Origin: Priapulus caudatus
Lineage: Eukaryota > Priapulida > Priapulimorpha > Priapulimorphida > Priapulidae
Reading direction: 5' to 3'
Assembly: GCF_000485595.1 (NCBI RefSeq)
Contig: NW_014577645.1
Coordinates: 44,372-81,155 of the forward strand
DNA length: 36,784 nt
Shown here: piece by piece, positions 24,354 through 34,882 of the stretch
Position numbering within the stretch: the stretch's first letter is position 1
Layout of the letters: each line of letters begins with the position of its first letter
Position numbers and translations under genes: made by a program
Notes under the pieces: generated by a model
What the model saw: the letters and a program-made list of their open reading frames with translations, nothing else
Database searches by the model: none
What the model was told of the DNA's origin: nothing

Positions 24354-24769
24354 TGTACAAGTGTCTCATGGCTTAGAATTCGATAAACTGCATTCTCAGC
24401 TTCGGATCGCTTAAACACATGGTGAGAGAGGCCGCTGAATCATCGTCACAGCAGGCTTAAAAAGCAGCGAAATGCGTGGCGAGCAGCAAAAAACAATAGT
24501 GCGAGCACAAATTCAATTGATCTTTCCTCACGCCCGGCAGTCAACGCCGGGTTCACTCGGATATAATTCAGTTATGCGAGTCCGTAGCCAAACCAACGTC
24601 AACTCATCCAAGCTGGCGTGATAACTGATATAACTCACACTGGTACAGGTCAACGAAGCCAAGCATTGAAACCGCATACATAATTTCCACTGCTGACTCA
24701 TGCAGTACTTCAGCACTTTTCAATTAGTGCATACATAATTTAATAAAAGCTCGTTCAAAACATTTATAA

Positions 24770-25688
24770 CTAAGAAACGAGCCGTGTCGCCAACTACATG
24801 TATCCCGGTGATCTTAGTATGAATGGAATATCTCTGTAAGGACGTAAGAAGGCAGGTAAAGAAAAATTTTGAAATGAAGTCTCAACAGACATAAGGTTTG
24901 TTAAGACAACGGGTGGCCTCAGAATGTGCAAGTATATGGAATCTGGTTACGCCTAGGAGGCCGAAGAGGAAATGTAAGTCGACGCGTCAAAGGTCAAACT
25001 AAGGTGAAGGGCAGTGGTGGTTTTTGGTAGCGACAGGACCTTTCTCCCTCAATGTGTAAGCATACCAAGTTTGGTGCGCAGACAACAATCCAAAGGTCAA
25101 TTAGGGCCGAGTTAGAGAGCCGGACGGCGAAATTGTTAAGGTCAAGGTAAAGTGCTAAATTGAAGGTCGCAGTGACCTGGTTTTGGTACTGTGCAACGCT
25201 TCTTCCCCAAGATGCAAGGTGCGTTAATGTAAAGCAAAGATGCCAATGTTTTTGGTGTGGCAGAGTCATCCGTTGCCGATGGTAACAAATTTTTTGGAAA
25301 TATTGTAGAACCTGCTAACTTGTGCTGTTTTTACCCGATTGTCATGGATTTGGCACACCAGGGCGATATAACATGTCCCATATATATTATATGTATATAA
25401 TTGGTCCTGTGCTGCCAAATTTCATGGACAATCGTGCGTAAAAACTGCAGAAGTTACAGGTTCTAGAATATTTCGACAAAAAATGTTGTTACCATGGCAA
25501 CCGATTACCCGCACCACCAAAAACGTTGGCGTTTCGTTTATATGATAAGCGACCTTCATGGGCGAAATTTGAAGATGATCAGAAAACTGCAGGCCGGTAG
25601 AAGCGCTCACAAGGAATCTCTGCGGGCGGCGGCGGCGCGCGAGGCCATAATCCACTAGTATCCCCCGCGAACGACTCGGGAGTACAAT
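24770..25688 (-). mobile_element. Helentron-like element, second subfamily (arm A copy)
   Basis: Minus orientation, with the same end structure as the element at 8409-8894 but a different interior: a GGTCA-rich part and an internal foldback (about 25225-25530) centred on an ATATATAT spacer. The 3' end reads ACGGCTCGTTTCTTAG here, against GCTCGTTTCTAG in the copy at 34883-35800. The 5' end has CCCCCGCGAACGACTCGGG. No protein is encoded. Confidence 0.55.
25225..25530. repeat. Internal foldback of the second Helentron-like subfamily
   Basis: The left arm has GTTTTTGGTGTGG...GTTGCCGATGGTAACA...ACCCGATTGTCATGG; the right arm is its inverse, with CATGGACAATCG...TGTTGTTACCATGGCAAC...CACCACCAAAAACG. 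The centre is TATATATTATATGTATATA. Inverse copies occur at about 35030-35370 and half at 32040-32148. Confidence 0.65.
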
Positions 25689-25753
25689 GATGCAGTCCCG
25701 GTAGGCTAGCATACTACAGCATGACGGGTAGATATTTTACAACTCAACTTACG

Positions 25754-25801
25754 CATGTAATGAATGGTAATGCTGATAGAACATTTCCTTGGTTTCTCTC
25801 T
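25754..25801 (-). pseudogene. EDEM3: EDEM3 exon 2 copy, inverted and frameshifted (arm A)
   Basis: On the minus strand TTTTTCAG is followed by AGAGAGAAACCAAGGAAATG and ends CATTACATG, then CGTAAG. It is the same 46-bp exon as 31772-31817 with two extra bases and an extra base before the donor. Flanking intron sequence also matches. The differences look like read errors rather than decay; if 24354-30953 is flipped, this copy lies in the right place and strand. Confidence 0.75.
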
Positions 25802-26116
25802 CTGAAAAATACATAAAAAAAATTATACACTCAATATTTCAGAGTTATTGGTATTCAACACATGATATGGATGTGAGTTAATATGTGTTGTTTTACATTA
25901 TTGTTGTATAGAGGTTATGCAAGATCAATTTAATGATGAAACATTATTTCCCATCTTTGTTGTATCTGAACTGAAAGAAAATGCATTCACGCAGCGCATT
26001 TAGAGAGCAGTGTACATTTAATCAAGAATTTGACGAACACTTATGACTAAAGGCATAGATTAAGTAATTACAGCTGGCTATGAGTTTGGAAGCATTTACT
26101 CACTCCACCATTAGTG

Positions 26117-26390
26117 CACACGATGATAAATCATTGAAATTCTATTGAGTAACGTCGCAGGCCTATGAAAGCAATAGTGCCGCCCTGAGCGGCACTATTG
26201 CTTGCGCGACGCGATTGTTATTATAACACAAATTTGTTGGTTTACGTCACGACATGGAAATGTGAATGGAATGGAAATGGAATTTGGGAAGGAATAGTAG
26301 CTTCGCTACACGCTGGGCACTATACTTCCTCAAGCAACAGCTATGAGGCATAAGTGGCCGCCCAACAACCGGCGGATTATGGATATAAAT
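26117..26390. mobile_element. Dimorphic about 280-bp insertion (arm A copy)
   Basis: Between CCACCATTAGTGCA and ATATAAATGTTTGCACATG lies a stretch that is present in arm A and (inverted) at about 34139-34425 but absent from copy B, where GCAACATTGGTGGATGAG is continuous (about 31460-31477). It contains a 13-bp perfect hairpin, GCAATAGTGCCGC with its inverse at 26171-26183 and 26189-26201. It behaves as a mobile insertion seen in one haplotype only. Confidence 0.55.
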
Positions 26391-26605
26391 GTTTGCACAT
26401 GCCTGAATCTGACTAGCTAGCTACGCATTATGAAATGCTGAATTACTCGGCTGACACTTTCACCGAATTTGTGTGATACGCGTGATAACATATTGCAGAT
26501 TTAAATAGAGGAAAAAACATTCCCCCTCCCACTATCCTGATGGTAGGAAGTTAGTCGTTAATCTGTAAAAGCAAGCTCAACTTGAAATATTGGAAAATAT
26601 AAGAA

Positions 26606-27088
26606 CTAGAAAGGCGCAGTTAGTTCGCCAACTACAATGTATCCCCCGTGTTCTCCCCAAGATGTGTAAGTATACGAAGTTTGGTTGTGCTAGGCTCCAA
26701 TTAGGGGCCGAGTTATAGAGCGGAAGGAATATGATGAAGGTCAAGGTCAATGTCAAATAAGGTGCAGTGATCTGGTTTCGTGTACGCGACACACCTCTCC
26801 CCAAGATGTGTAAGCTATACAAATTGTGGTCGCGCTAGGTCAATTAGAGGCCCGTTTTATAGAGCGGAATAGGAAATATGTCAAGGTCAAATAAAGGCCC
26901 AGTGACCCCTGGTTTTGGTACGCCGGGATCACCTTCTCCCCAAGATGTGTAAGTATAACCAAGTTTGGTAGCGGCTAGCTCATTAGGGGCGAGTTAGAGA
27001 GCGGCAAGGGAATTGTCTGCGGCGGCAGCGGCGGCTGGGTAGACGCGTGAAACCATTAGCCCCGCCGACTTCGTCGCGGGCGGAGTAC
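26606..27088 (-). mobile_element. Helentron-like element (arm A copy)
   Basis: Same subfamily and orientation as 8409-8894: it begins at CTAG 26606-26609, has CCAACTACAATGTATCCCCC, three CCCCAAGATGTGTAAG core units, and ends CCGCCGACTTCGTCGCGGG. Inverse copy at 33417-33909. Confidence 0.65.
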
Positions 27089-28348
27089 AAATACTGTCTG
27101 TTATGGTGGCTTTTGAGAATGCATCCCTCTCTGACAATGAATTACACAGCTTCACTGATCTTGGAAAGAAGGAAATAGGATTTATTGGAGTGTTTCATAT
27201 TTTAAAAAACGCCTCCACTATTCAAATCGATTTTGCCTTTTAAATAACACTAGAAGGAAATCAGATGCAGGGCTGTAACTTGTTCTGTGATACAGCTTGC
27301 GTTTGTATTTTGCGGTGCGCCGAGTGCGTGCCATGTTGCATGTGTTGTGTGTGTGTTGTGTGTTGCACTATGATAAATACAGTAAAAGCTCATGCATTAG
27401 CATAACAGTAATAAAACCTGCGCATGACATTGGCTGTTCAAATTCATAAGAAGCAGTTGAAGTAAATTGACACTGGCATGTACTAAGCTTTGATAGGTGT
27501 CAGAGGTATATGAGATCTGCCCCTAGGCCTGACATACTGCAGTTCATTGTGCCCAGTGCCAGGGCCATGGAAATAGCTGCGAGCAATATCCTACCATTCA
27601 GCAAGTTTTTGGTAGTAATAGCTTTAGATCCTAGTGCAGGACATACACAAATGTGAACAAACATAGTTTTTTAAGCAACCTAATATTTTAGTCGCACGCT
27701 CTTGGTGGCCAGAAATCACTGTCATTTTCGTCTTTTCGAGCAATATTATAATAAAAGGTCACAGCTTAAATTAAAGCGATCACTGGACAGAATTTTATAC
27801 CACATCTTAAAATTTTTGTATTTGATACTAGCTGACCTTTGCATTCTTGCACTATTTAATCAATTTTTACTACAACCCCATATTAATATTTTAATAAGAT
27901 AGACCATGCTAATTCTTTCTGATCATTGTGGCAGATGAAAGCACACATGTATAATATGCTTGGCTGACAGAAATAAGTGAATAAACCATAATTCAAATGT
28001 CCAGATAATACAAACTATCTTCGTTGAAAATGAATGTGTGTAACCTAAGTACGTTACCTTTCTGAACATGACCTTTCTAATATGCAAGCATTAGAAAAAA
28101 AATTTGATTTGCAGCGTAACAGTTGGTAGATTCAGGGGTGCCTTTGCTTGCACACTGATGCTATACTGCACGGCCTAACCATAATGACACGTGAGACTAC
28201 ACTCCTCGTGTCTATACACCGCTTTAGCAAAGGTATAAGGCAAGAACATCAGTTAAATTGCCTGGTTGTCCGCCGGTAACACTTTAGCGATAGCCTCATC
28301 CCCCTATGAGCAGGTGGACTGAAGCGACTACATGCCAGAGCTAATGAG

Positions 28349-28554
28349 GCTGTGAGAGGGGTTAATTGTGCCCGGGTACGTCGGAACTACTACCCTGGTA
28401 CTATCTAATATGCCGGACGCGTACCTCGCCACTCCACTAACGAGTCTAGGAGTCGCCTACGCCTACTCCCAACCCGATAACCCTAACATATCAGATGTTA
28501 CCGCAGGTACGTCCCGGCAGTACCCTGGGGGACATCTATATATAGACCCTATGA
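28349..28554. mobile_element. hAT-like MITE, second member
   Basis: It shares GTACCCTGG, TACCCTGGGGGACAT, GACCCTATG and the core CTAGGAGTCGCCTACGCCTA (inverse of the core at 5265-5513). GAGCTAATGAG stands on both sides (28338-28348 and 28555-28565) and includes the 8-bp target duplication. The left end is distorted; the inverse half copy at 32150-32205 shows a cleaner end. Confidence 0.7.
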
Positions 28555-28565
28555 GAGCTAATGAG

Positions 28566-29743
28566 TGTGACTATACAAGCAGCTCTATTTTTGTGGTGCT
28601 ATAATTATAATATATATATATATTTAATTATAATATATATATAATCTCGTAATTTCGTAATGGTAGCTGTTCATGGTTCAAGGGAATACAACGTCACCCA
28701 GATCGGTAGATCGGCAGTGTGAACACATATATGTTTTACGACAGAATAAACATAAAAGTTAAGACAAGTGTGTACAAGATAGTATGATAGAACAGAGGGG
28801 GCTGATAATGTGTCAGTATGTGCAGCGCCGAGTTCAAATTAGTTTACAAGGAATCTCCGGATATTCAGCTACTGTGGCAGATACTACTATATCTACCGGT
28901 AAATATTAATTAGAAAATCGCACACGAAGGTACTATAACTAGTAATAGTATTTTTTTTTCTAGTAACGTGCCAGTTATTGGCCAGTGTAGTGCAGTGTAT
29001 TGGCGGTTACTGGTAGTATCGCACGCGGTCAGTGCTGACCACAATTCCCGGGGGGGGGAGGCATCCATATATATTGCATAGTAGGTATGTGCCGCAGGGA
29101 GAGACCACCCTTTCAACCCTAAAACTTCGTTCAGCTGCATCTCATTTTACAGAATATCTCGCTTCAGAACATCAACAGAGTTTAGTTACCGTCCAGATCT
29201 TACATTTTGCCGTCCGGAGACCGCTACGTTTACAAATAATCTAGTTTTAGTAGTTTAGTATCTTAATTAAAGACTGAAGCTAACTTTCAAGGATGGTTTG
29301 GTTAACTTACTTTCAAGTTTTTTGCTGTCCCCGTGCGTGGGTGCGTGCGGCGCGTGAAGGTGGTGCGTGCGTGCGGGAGGGTCGTGCTCGTGCGGTCATC
29401 TCTGTCTGGGTTCAATGTTGTTTCTCTCCTCTAACATAATATCAATCAAAATTTATTGGTTCGTGCTCTCAGCATAGATTAAAGGCAAATCACAGTTCCA
29501 CCCACTGTTCCGGAGGTCTACGGTCAAACTGGCCACCTGCCAACTCGCACCCGCGATTGTCGCAGTTTCACGCGTCTGGCAGATCGGTGGAGCTACGGCT
29601 CGGGCGGATGGAGTCACCCCTGGAAATCGATGAGTGCGCCTCGCGGCGCTAACTCGTGAGATGTCACAGCGCCCCAACGTCGAAACGTTTGCAATGTAGT
29701 TAGTACATTGATACAGCGCCACGGGTATATCATATATATCAGC
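28566..29743. other. Intron DNA inside the suspect contig
   Basis: No gene. TA-rich 28605-28650; a G-run repeat at about 29030-29100 with GTAGGTATGTGCCGC (same family as 24291-24343 and 30640-30953); GTGCGTGCG-rich 29330-29400; and GC-rich DNA 29470-29720 without coding sense. Confidence 0.45.
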
Positions 29744-30540
29744 GAGTAGAAATAGGGAGAAGTGTGGACATCAATAAAAACAAGGGAAATTCGTCATTTA
29801 TAGCCTTATAATACCTACGATTTACTACACGTAACCTCATCCAACTTGAGCTCAATCGGGAGCACAGTACAATTCGCACATTATACGTACGAAATGCGTT
29901 TCCTCGTGACAACCGCCAATCGTAGATACAGGCTCTAAAACGTACGACACGATTCTCCATTCTCTGGCCTCCAATCCAACCATTGCGCGCGCTATAATCA
30001 CCCAAAAGAGCCCTACCTAACGCCGCTATTGCTACACTGAGCGGAAGGCATGTGGCCGCGGGGAGATTAGGCATCAACACTCGGCGAGATAACCTTTGAC
30101 CCGGTACACAGCTACACAGGCCACCTTTGTACATAAGCTGGCATGCTTACGCACGCTACGCCAACCAAATGATTAGCTCGTCGAGTGTTGCGTCGATCTC
30201 CAATTTCCCGCGAGCCACAACGCCACATTCAGCTATCCGAGAGAGCAAACGTACAGCGACTGCGCGCCAGTTGCTGCCTTTTGTCTGAATTATAGCGGGC
30301 GCAATGGCGTTGGATTAATGGCCAGAGAATGGAGAATCGTGTCGTACATTTTAGGCTGGTATCTACGGATTGGACGGTGTCTATGAGGAACGATTCGTAC
30401 GATGATGGCGCGAATGTACTGTGTCCGATTTGAGCTCAAGTTGGATGAGTTACGCGTAGTAAATCGTAGGTATTATAAGGCTAGTAAATGACGAATTTCC
30501 CTTGTTTATTGATGTCACACTCCTCCCTATTATCTACTCC
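29744..30540. mobile_element. Foldback element with about 255-bp terminal inverted repeats
   Basis: About 29744-30005 and 30285-30540 are inverse copies: GGGAAATTCGTCATTTATAG pairs with CTAGTAAATGACGAATTTCC, and CGATTCTCCATTCTCTGGCC with GGCCAGAGAATGGAGAATCG. The ends are GAGTAGAAATAGGGA and CCTATTATCTACTC. The unpaired middle is about 280 bp. TATATA lies on both sides and may be the target. Non-coding; class unknown (foldback or Mutator-like). Confidence 0.75.
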
Positions 30541-30583
30541 TGTATATATAATATATATATTTTATTTGTTTATTTATTTATTA

Positions 30584-30629
<46 letters not shown>

Positions 30630-30630
30630 C
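30541..30630. repeat. TA microsatellite
   Basis: About 90 bp of TA with a short TTTATTTATTTATT break, directly against the foldback element. TA tracts are a frequent target for such elements. Confidence 0.85.
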
Positions 30631-30639
30631 CCGTGCACC

Positions 30640-30953
30640 GATTCTCCAGACGAGTGAACTCGCCACACGTGCAATTGGCTGGTGGCCCGAATTGACCGTA
30701 GCCCGTCTCGGAGACCCCGTCTTTTAAATGTTGTCCAGTTCCATATAATCATTGCATGTCAACGAAATCCTAGTTCCGGAGACCCGCATTTTCGAACACT
30801 GGCCAGTTCCAGAGCACCCACATTCAACAAAATATTAGTTCCAGAGACCCAATTTTTAGGTCTGTGTTAGTTCCAGAGCCCCCATTTTTGATTTCGCAGT
30901 GGGCACATACCTACCATAATGTGGGGTGAGTGCCCCCCCCCCCACTGGGCACA
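30640..30953. repeat. Degenerate tandem AGTTCCAGAGACCC repeat with G/C-run end
   Basis: Units of roughly 50 bp, each with AGTTCC...GAGACCC/GAGCCCC and ATTTTT (30710, 30770, 30835, 30870), end in GGTGAGTGCCCCCCCCCCCCAC. Bases 30901-30953 are the exact inverse of 24291-24343. Confidence 0.6.
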
Positions 30954-30954
30954 A

Positions 30955-31260
30955 TTTCAACCTTTATTTGACATTGACTTTGACCTTCATCATATTTCCC
31001 TTCCGCTCTATAACTCGGCCCCTAATTGACCTAGCGCTACCAAACTTGGTATACTTACACATCTTGGGGAGAAGGTGATCAGCGTACCGAAACCAGATCA
31101 CTGCAACCTTTATTTGACATTAACTTTGACCTTCATCATATTTCCCTTCCGCTCTATAACTCGGCCCCTAATTGACCTAGCACAACCAAACTTCGTATAC
31201 TTACACATCTTGGGGAGAACACGGGGGATACATGTAGTTGGCGACAACTGCCCTTTTTAG
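30955..31260 (+). mobile_element. Helentron-like element, 5' truncated (copy B)
   Basis: It holds two core units (CTTACACATCTTGGGGAGAA twice) and an intact 3' end: CGGGGGATACATGTAGTTGG, CGACAACT, GCCCTTTTTAG, T. The 5' part is missing because the copy starts at the suspect join at 30953/30954. Confidence 0.65.
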
Positions 31261-31771
31261 TTTCTTATATTTTCCAATAATTTCAGTTGAGTTGTTTACA
31301 GATTTAACGACTACTTCCTACCATTCAGGTAGTGGGAGGGGAATGTTTTTCCTCTATTTAAATTTGAATATGTTATCACGTATCACACAATTCGGTGAAG
31401 AGTGTCACCGATTATATCAGCATTCATAATGCTGTAGCTTGCTAGTCAGATTCAGGCCATGTGCAACATTGGTGGATGAGTAATGCTTCCAACTCATAGC
31501 AGCTTTAATTACCTTAATCTATCCTTAGTCATAAGTGTTCTCAAATTCTTGATTAAATTTACACTGCCTCTCTAAATGGTCTGATGTAATGCATTTTTCC
31601 TTTCAGTTTCAGATACACAAAAGATGGGAAATATGTTTCCAATTAAATTGATCTTGCATAACCTCTATCAAACAATAATATAAAACAAACACATATTAAC
31701 TCACATCATATACGTGTGAATACAATAACTGAATATTGAGTGTATTATATTTTTTTAATTGTATTTTTCAG

Positions 31772-31817
31772 AGAGCAAACCAAGGAAATGTTCTATCATG
31801 CATACCATTCATACATG
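31772..31817 (+). CDS. EDEM3: EDEM3 exon 2 (intact copy)
   Basis: TGTATTTTTCAG is followed by a 46-bp exon: one base completes the Lys of exon 1, then 15 codons EQTKEMFYHAYHSYM, then GTAAGT. EMF.HAY..YM is the start of the GH47 domain in EDEM proteins. Phase 0 at the end fits exon 3. It is the only one of three copies with an open frame. Confidence 0.85.
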
Positions 31818-31883
31818 GTAAGTTGAGTTGTAAAAATCTACCCGTCCATGCTGTATGTATGCTAGCCTAGGGACTGCATCATT

Positions 31884-32148
31884 GTATCCCCCGAACTCGT
31901 TCGGGGGGATACTATGGATTTGGCCTCGTCGCGTCGCGCCGCCGCCGCAGAGATTTCCTTGTGAGCGCTCTACTGGCTGCAGTTCTTCTCGGATCATCTT
32001 CAAATTTCGCATGAAGGTGCGTTATCATAAAACGAAGACGCCAACCGTTTTTGGTGTGGGCGGAGTCATCGTTGCCATGGTAACAACATTTTTTGTCGAA
32101 ATATTCTAGAACCTGTAACTTCTGCAGTTTTTACCCGATTGTCAATAT
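31884..32148 (+). mobile_element. Second-subfamily Helentron-like element, 3' truncated (copy B)
   Basis: It starts TTGTATCCCCCGAACTCGTT with its hairpin partner CGGGGGGATAC. It breaks off in the foldback at 32148 where arm C begins. Confidence 0.5.
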
Positions 32149-32149
32149 T

Positions 32150-32205
32150 AGATAGTTACCAGGGTACGTTCCGGCAGTACCCTCGGGGACATAGACCCTC
32201 TCAGC
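32150..32205. mobile_element. Half copy of the hAT-like MITE
   Basis: AGGGTACGTTCCGGCAGTAC and CGGGGACATAGACCCTCTCAGC are the end of a MITE of the 5265-5513 family, followed by CTCATTAGCTC (its target duplication). The other half is cut off at the B/C junction. Confidence 0.65.
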
Positions 32206-33154
32206 CTCATTAGCTCTGCATGCAGTCGCTTCAGTCCACCTGCTCATAGATGAGCTATCGGCTAAAGTGTTACCGGGGACACCAGGCAATTTAACTGATG
32301 TTCTGCTATACTTTGCTAAAGCGGTGTAAGACACGAGGAGTGTAGTCTCACTGTCATTATGTTAGCCGTGCAGTATAGCATCAGTGTGCAAGCAAAGCAC
32401 CCTGAATCCTAACCAACTTTTACGCTGCAACAAATTTTTTTTTCAAAATGCTTGCATATTAGAAAGGTCATGTTCAGAAAGGTAACATTACTTACGTTAC
32501 ACACATCATTTCAACGAAAGATATTTTGTATTATCTGGACTATTGATGTATGTATTCACTTATTTCTGTCAGCCAAGCATATATACATGTGTGCTTTCAT
32601 CTGCCACAATATCAGAAGAATTAGATGGTCTATCTTATTAAAATACTTAATATGGGGTTGTAGTAAAAATTGATTAAATAGTGCAAGAATGCAAAGGTCA
32701 CTAGATCAAATAAAAAATATTTAAGATGTGGTATAAAATCTGTCAGTGATCCTTTAATTTTAGCTGTGACCATTTTATTATAATATTGCTCAAAAGACTG
32801 GAAATGACAGTGATTTTCTGGCCACCAAGAGGTGGACTAAAATATTAGGTTGTTAAAAAACTATGTTTGTTCTACATTTGTGTATGTCCTGCACTAGGAT
32901 CTAAAGCTATGTACTACCAAAACTGTGAATGGTAGGATATTGCTCGCAGCTATTTCCATGCCTCTGCACTGCAGTACAATGAACTGGCAGTATGTCAGGC
33001 CTAGGGGCAGACTCTACCTCTGACACCTATCAAAGCTTAGTACATTGCCAGTGTCATTTACTTCAACTGTTCTTTTTGAATTCTGAACTGCCAATGTCAT
33101 GCGCAGGTTTTATTTCACTTTATCTAATCAATGAGCTTTTACTGTATTTACATA

Positions 33155-33200
33155 GTGCACACACACACACACACATGCAAACATGCACGCACTCGCGCAC
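33155..33200. repeat. CA microsatellite
   Basis: About ten CA units and CACGCA-type units. The inverse counterpart in arm A (27335-27365, GTGTTGTGTGTG) has a different length. Confidence 0.75.
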
Positions 33201-33416
33201 GCGCATACAAACGCAATCTGTATCACAGAAAAGTTACAGCCCTGCGTGATTTCCCTCTAGTGTTATTTAAAAGGCAAAATCGATTTGAATAGTAGAGGGT
33301 TTTTAAAATATTGAACACTCCAATAAATCCTATTCCTTCTTTCCAAGTCAGTGAACTGTGTAATTCATTGTCAGATAAGGGCATGCATTCTCAAAAGCCA
33401 CATAACAGACATATTT

Positions 33417-33909
33417 GTATCCCCCGCGACGAAGTCGGCGGGGATACTATGGTTTCATGTCTCCCCAGCCGCCGCTGCCGCCGCAGACAATTTCCCTTCC
33501 GCTCTCTAACTCGGCCCCTAATTGACCTAGCGCTACCAAACTTGGTATACTTACACATCTTGGGGAGAAGGTGATCCGCGTACCAAAACCAGGTCACTGC
33601 GACCTTCATTTCACCTTTACCTTGACCTTGATCATATTTCCCTTCCGCTCTCTAACTCGGCCCCTAATTGACCTAGCGCGACGGGCAAATTGTATCTTAC
33701 AGCACTCTTGGGGGAGAAGGGTGTCCGCGTACGAAACCAATCACTGCAACCTTTATTTGACATTGACCTTGACCTTCACATATTTTCCTTCCGCTGCTAC
33801 ATAACTCGCCCCTAATTGACCGTACGCACACCAAACTTCGTAATACGCTTACACCATCTTGGGGAGAACACGGGGGATACATGTAAGTTGGGACAACCTG
33901 CCCTTTTAG
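33417..33909 (+). mobile_element. Helentron-like element (arm C copy)
   Basis: Start TTGTATCCCCCGCGACGAAG with hairpin partner CGGCGGGGATAC; three core units; end CGGGGGATACATGTAAGTTG, GGACAACC, TGCCCTTTTAG, T. Inverse of 26606-27088. Confidence 0.65.
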
Positions 33910-34138
33910 TTTCCTTATATTTTTCACATAAATTTCAGTTGAGTAGTTTTTACAGATTTACGACTACATTCCTACTATTCAGGAAGTGGGAGGGGAATGT
34001 TTTTCCCTCTAGACTTTAATTTGCGAATATGTTATCAACGTATCAAAACAATTCGTGAAGAGCTGTCCCGCGATTATATCAGCATTGCATAATGCTCGTA
34101 GCTGAGCTAGTCAGATTCAGAGCCATGTGGCACATTTA

Positions 34139-34425
34139 TATATTAATGGCGTTGTTGGGGGCAGCTCATGCTCTTCCATAGTGTTGGCTGAGCCGGAAGG
34201 TATATCGTGCCCGGAGCGGTAGCGAGGCCACTATTCGCTCTCCGCAAATTCATTTCCATTCGCATTCGCCGTTTCGCATTCCGTGACTGCTACACAATGT
34301 TGTTATAATAAAAATGGCGTCGCGCAAGACAATAGTGCCACGCTCAGGCGGCGCACTATTGGGCTTCATAGGCCGCGACGTTATCCAATCAGATATTTCA
34401 ATGATTTATACGCTCGATGCACTAA
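34139..34425. mobile_element. Dimorphic insertion (arm C copy)
   Basis: Inverse of 26117-26390, absent in copy B. It includes TAATAAAAATGGCGTCGCGC and the AATAGTGCC hairpin. Confidence 0.5.
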
Positions 34426-34750
34426 TGGTGGATGAGCCTAATGCTTCAACTCCATACGCTTGTAAGTTACCTTAAATCTATCCTTAGCTGCATAAGTGTT
34501 CTCTCACCATTCTTGATTAAATTTACACTGCCTGCTTACACATGGTCTGGTGTCAATGCATTTTTCCTGTTGCCAGTTTCAGATACACAAAGGATGGGAA
34601 TATGTTTCATTTAAATTGATCTTGCACTAACCTCCCTATCAAACAATAATGAAAACAAAACACTATTAACTCACATCACTATCATGTGTAGAAGTAGCAA
34701 TAACTGAATATTCGAGTGTATTATATTTTTTTTTAATTGTATTTTCCAGA

Positions 34751-34804
34751 GAGGCGCAAACCAAGGAATGTTCTAATCACTGCATACCATTCATTACAAT
34801 GGCT
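34751..34804 (+). pseudogene. EDEM3: EDEM3 exon 2 copy with indels (arm C)
   Basis: TTTTCCAG is followed by AGAGGCGCAAACCAAGGAAT and GCATACCATTCATTACAATG, then GCTACC in place of the donor GTAAGT. Several single-base insertions and one deletion relative to 31772-31817 break frame and donor. The pattern fits sequencing error. Confidence 0.7.
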
Positions 34805-34882
34805 ACCTCTCGACCGTCTCTAAACAACTCTACCGCGTCATGCCCGCCTACTGCTATGCCTCAGCCTAGGGACTGCATCATT

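Larger units (their letters stand above)
24354..28565. repeat. Arm A of a large inverted duplication (probable misoriented contig)
   Basis: This segment is the inverse of 32150-36193. Matched points are 24354 with 36193 (TGTACAAGTGTC), 24803 with about 35760, 26171 with about 34360, 27088 with about 33417, 27705 with about 32830, and 28345 with about 32213. The arms differ by many scattered single-base indels outside homopolymers, as raw long reads do. It contains two Helentron-like elements, an EDEM3 exon 2 copy on the minus strand, a 280-bp dimorphic insertion and a hAT-like MITE. Confidence 0.8.
30955..32148. repeat. Copy B of the duplicated EDEM3 intron segment
   Basis: Inverse of about 25427-26890 in arm A and parallel to about 33700-35120 in arm C. 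It has fewer indels, an intact EDEM3 exon 2 and no 280-bp insertion, so it probably represents another haplotype or a better-corrected contig. It stops in the foldback middle (ACCCGATTGTCA) and passes abruptly into arm C. Confidence 0.7.

Noticed and set aside
29739-30134. A 131-codon minus frame
   Set aside because: It lies in an arm of the foldback element and has no family signature.
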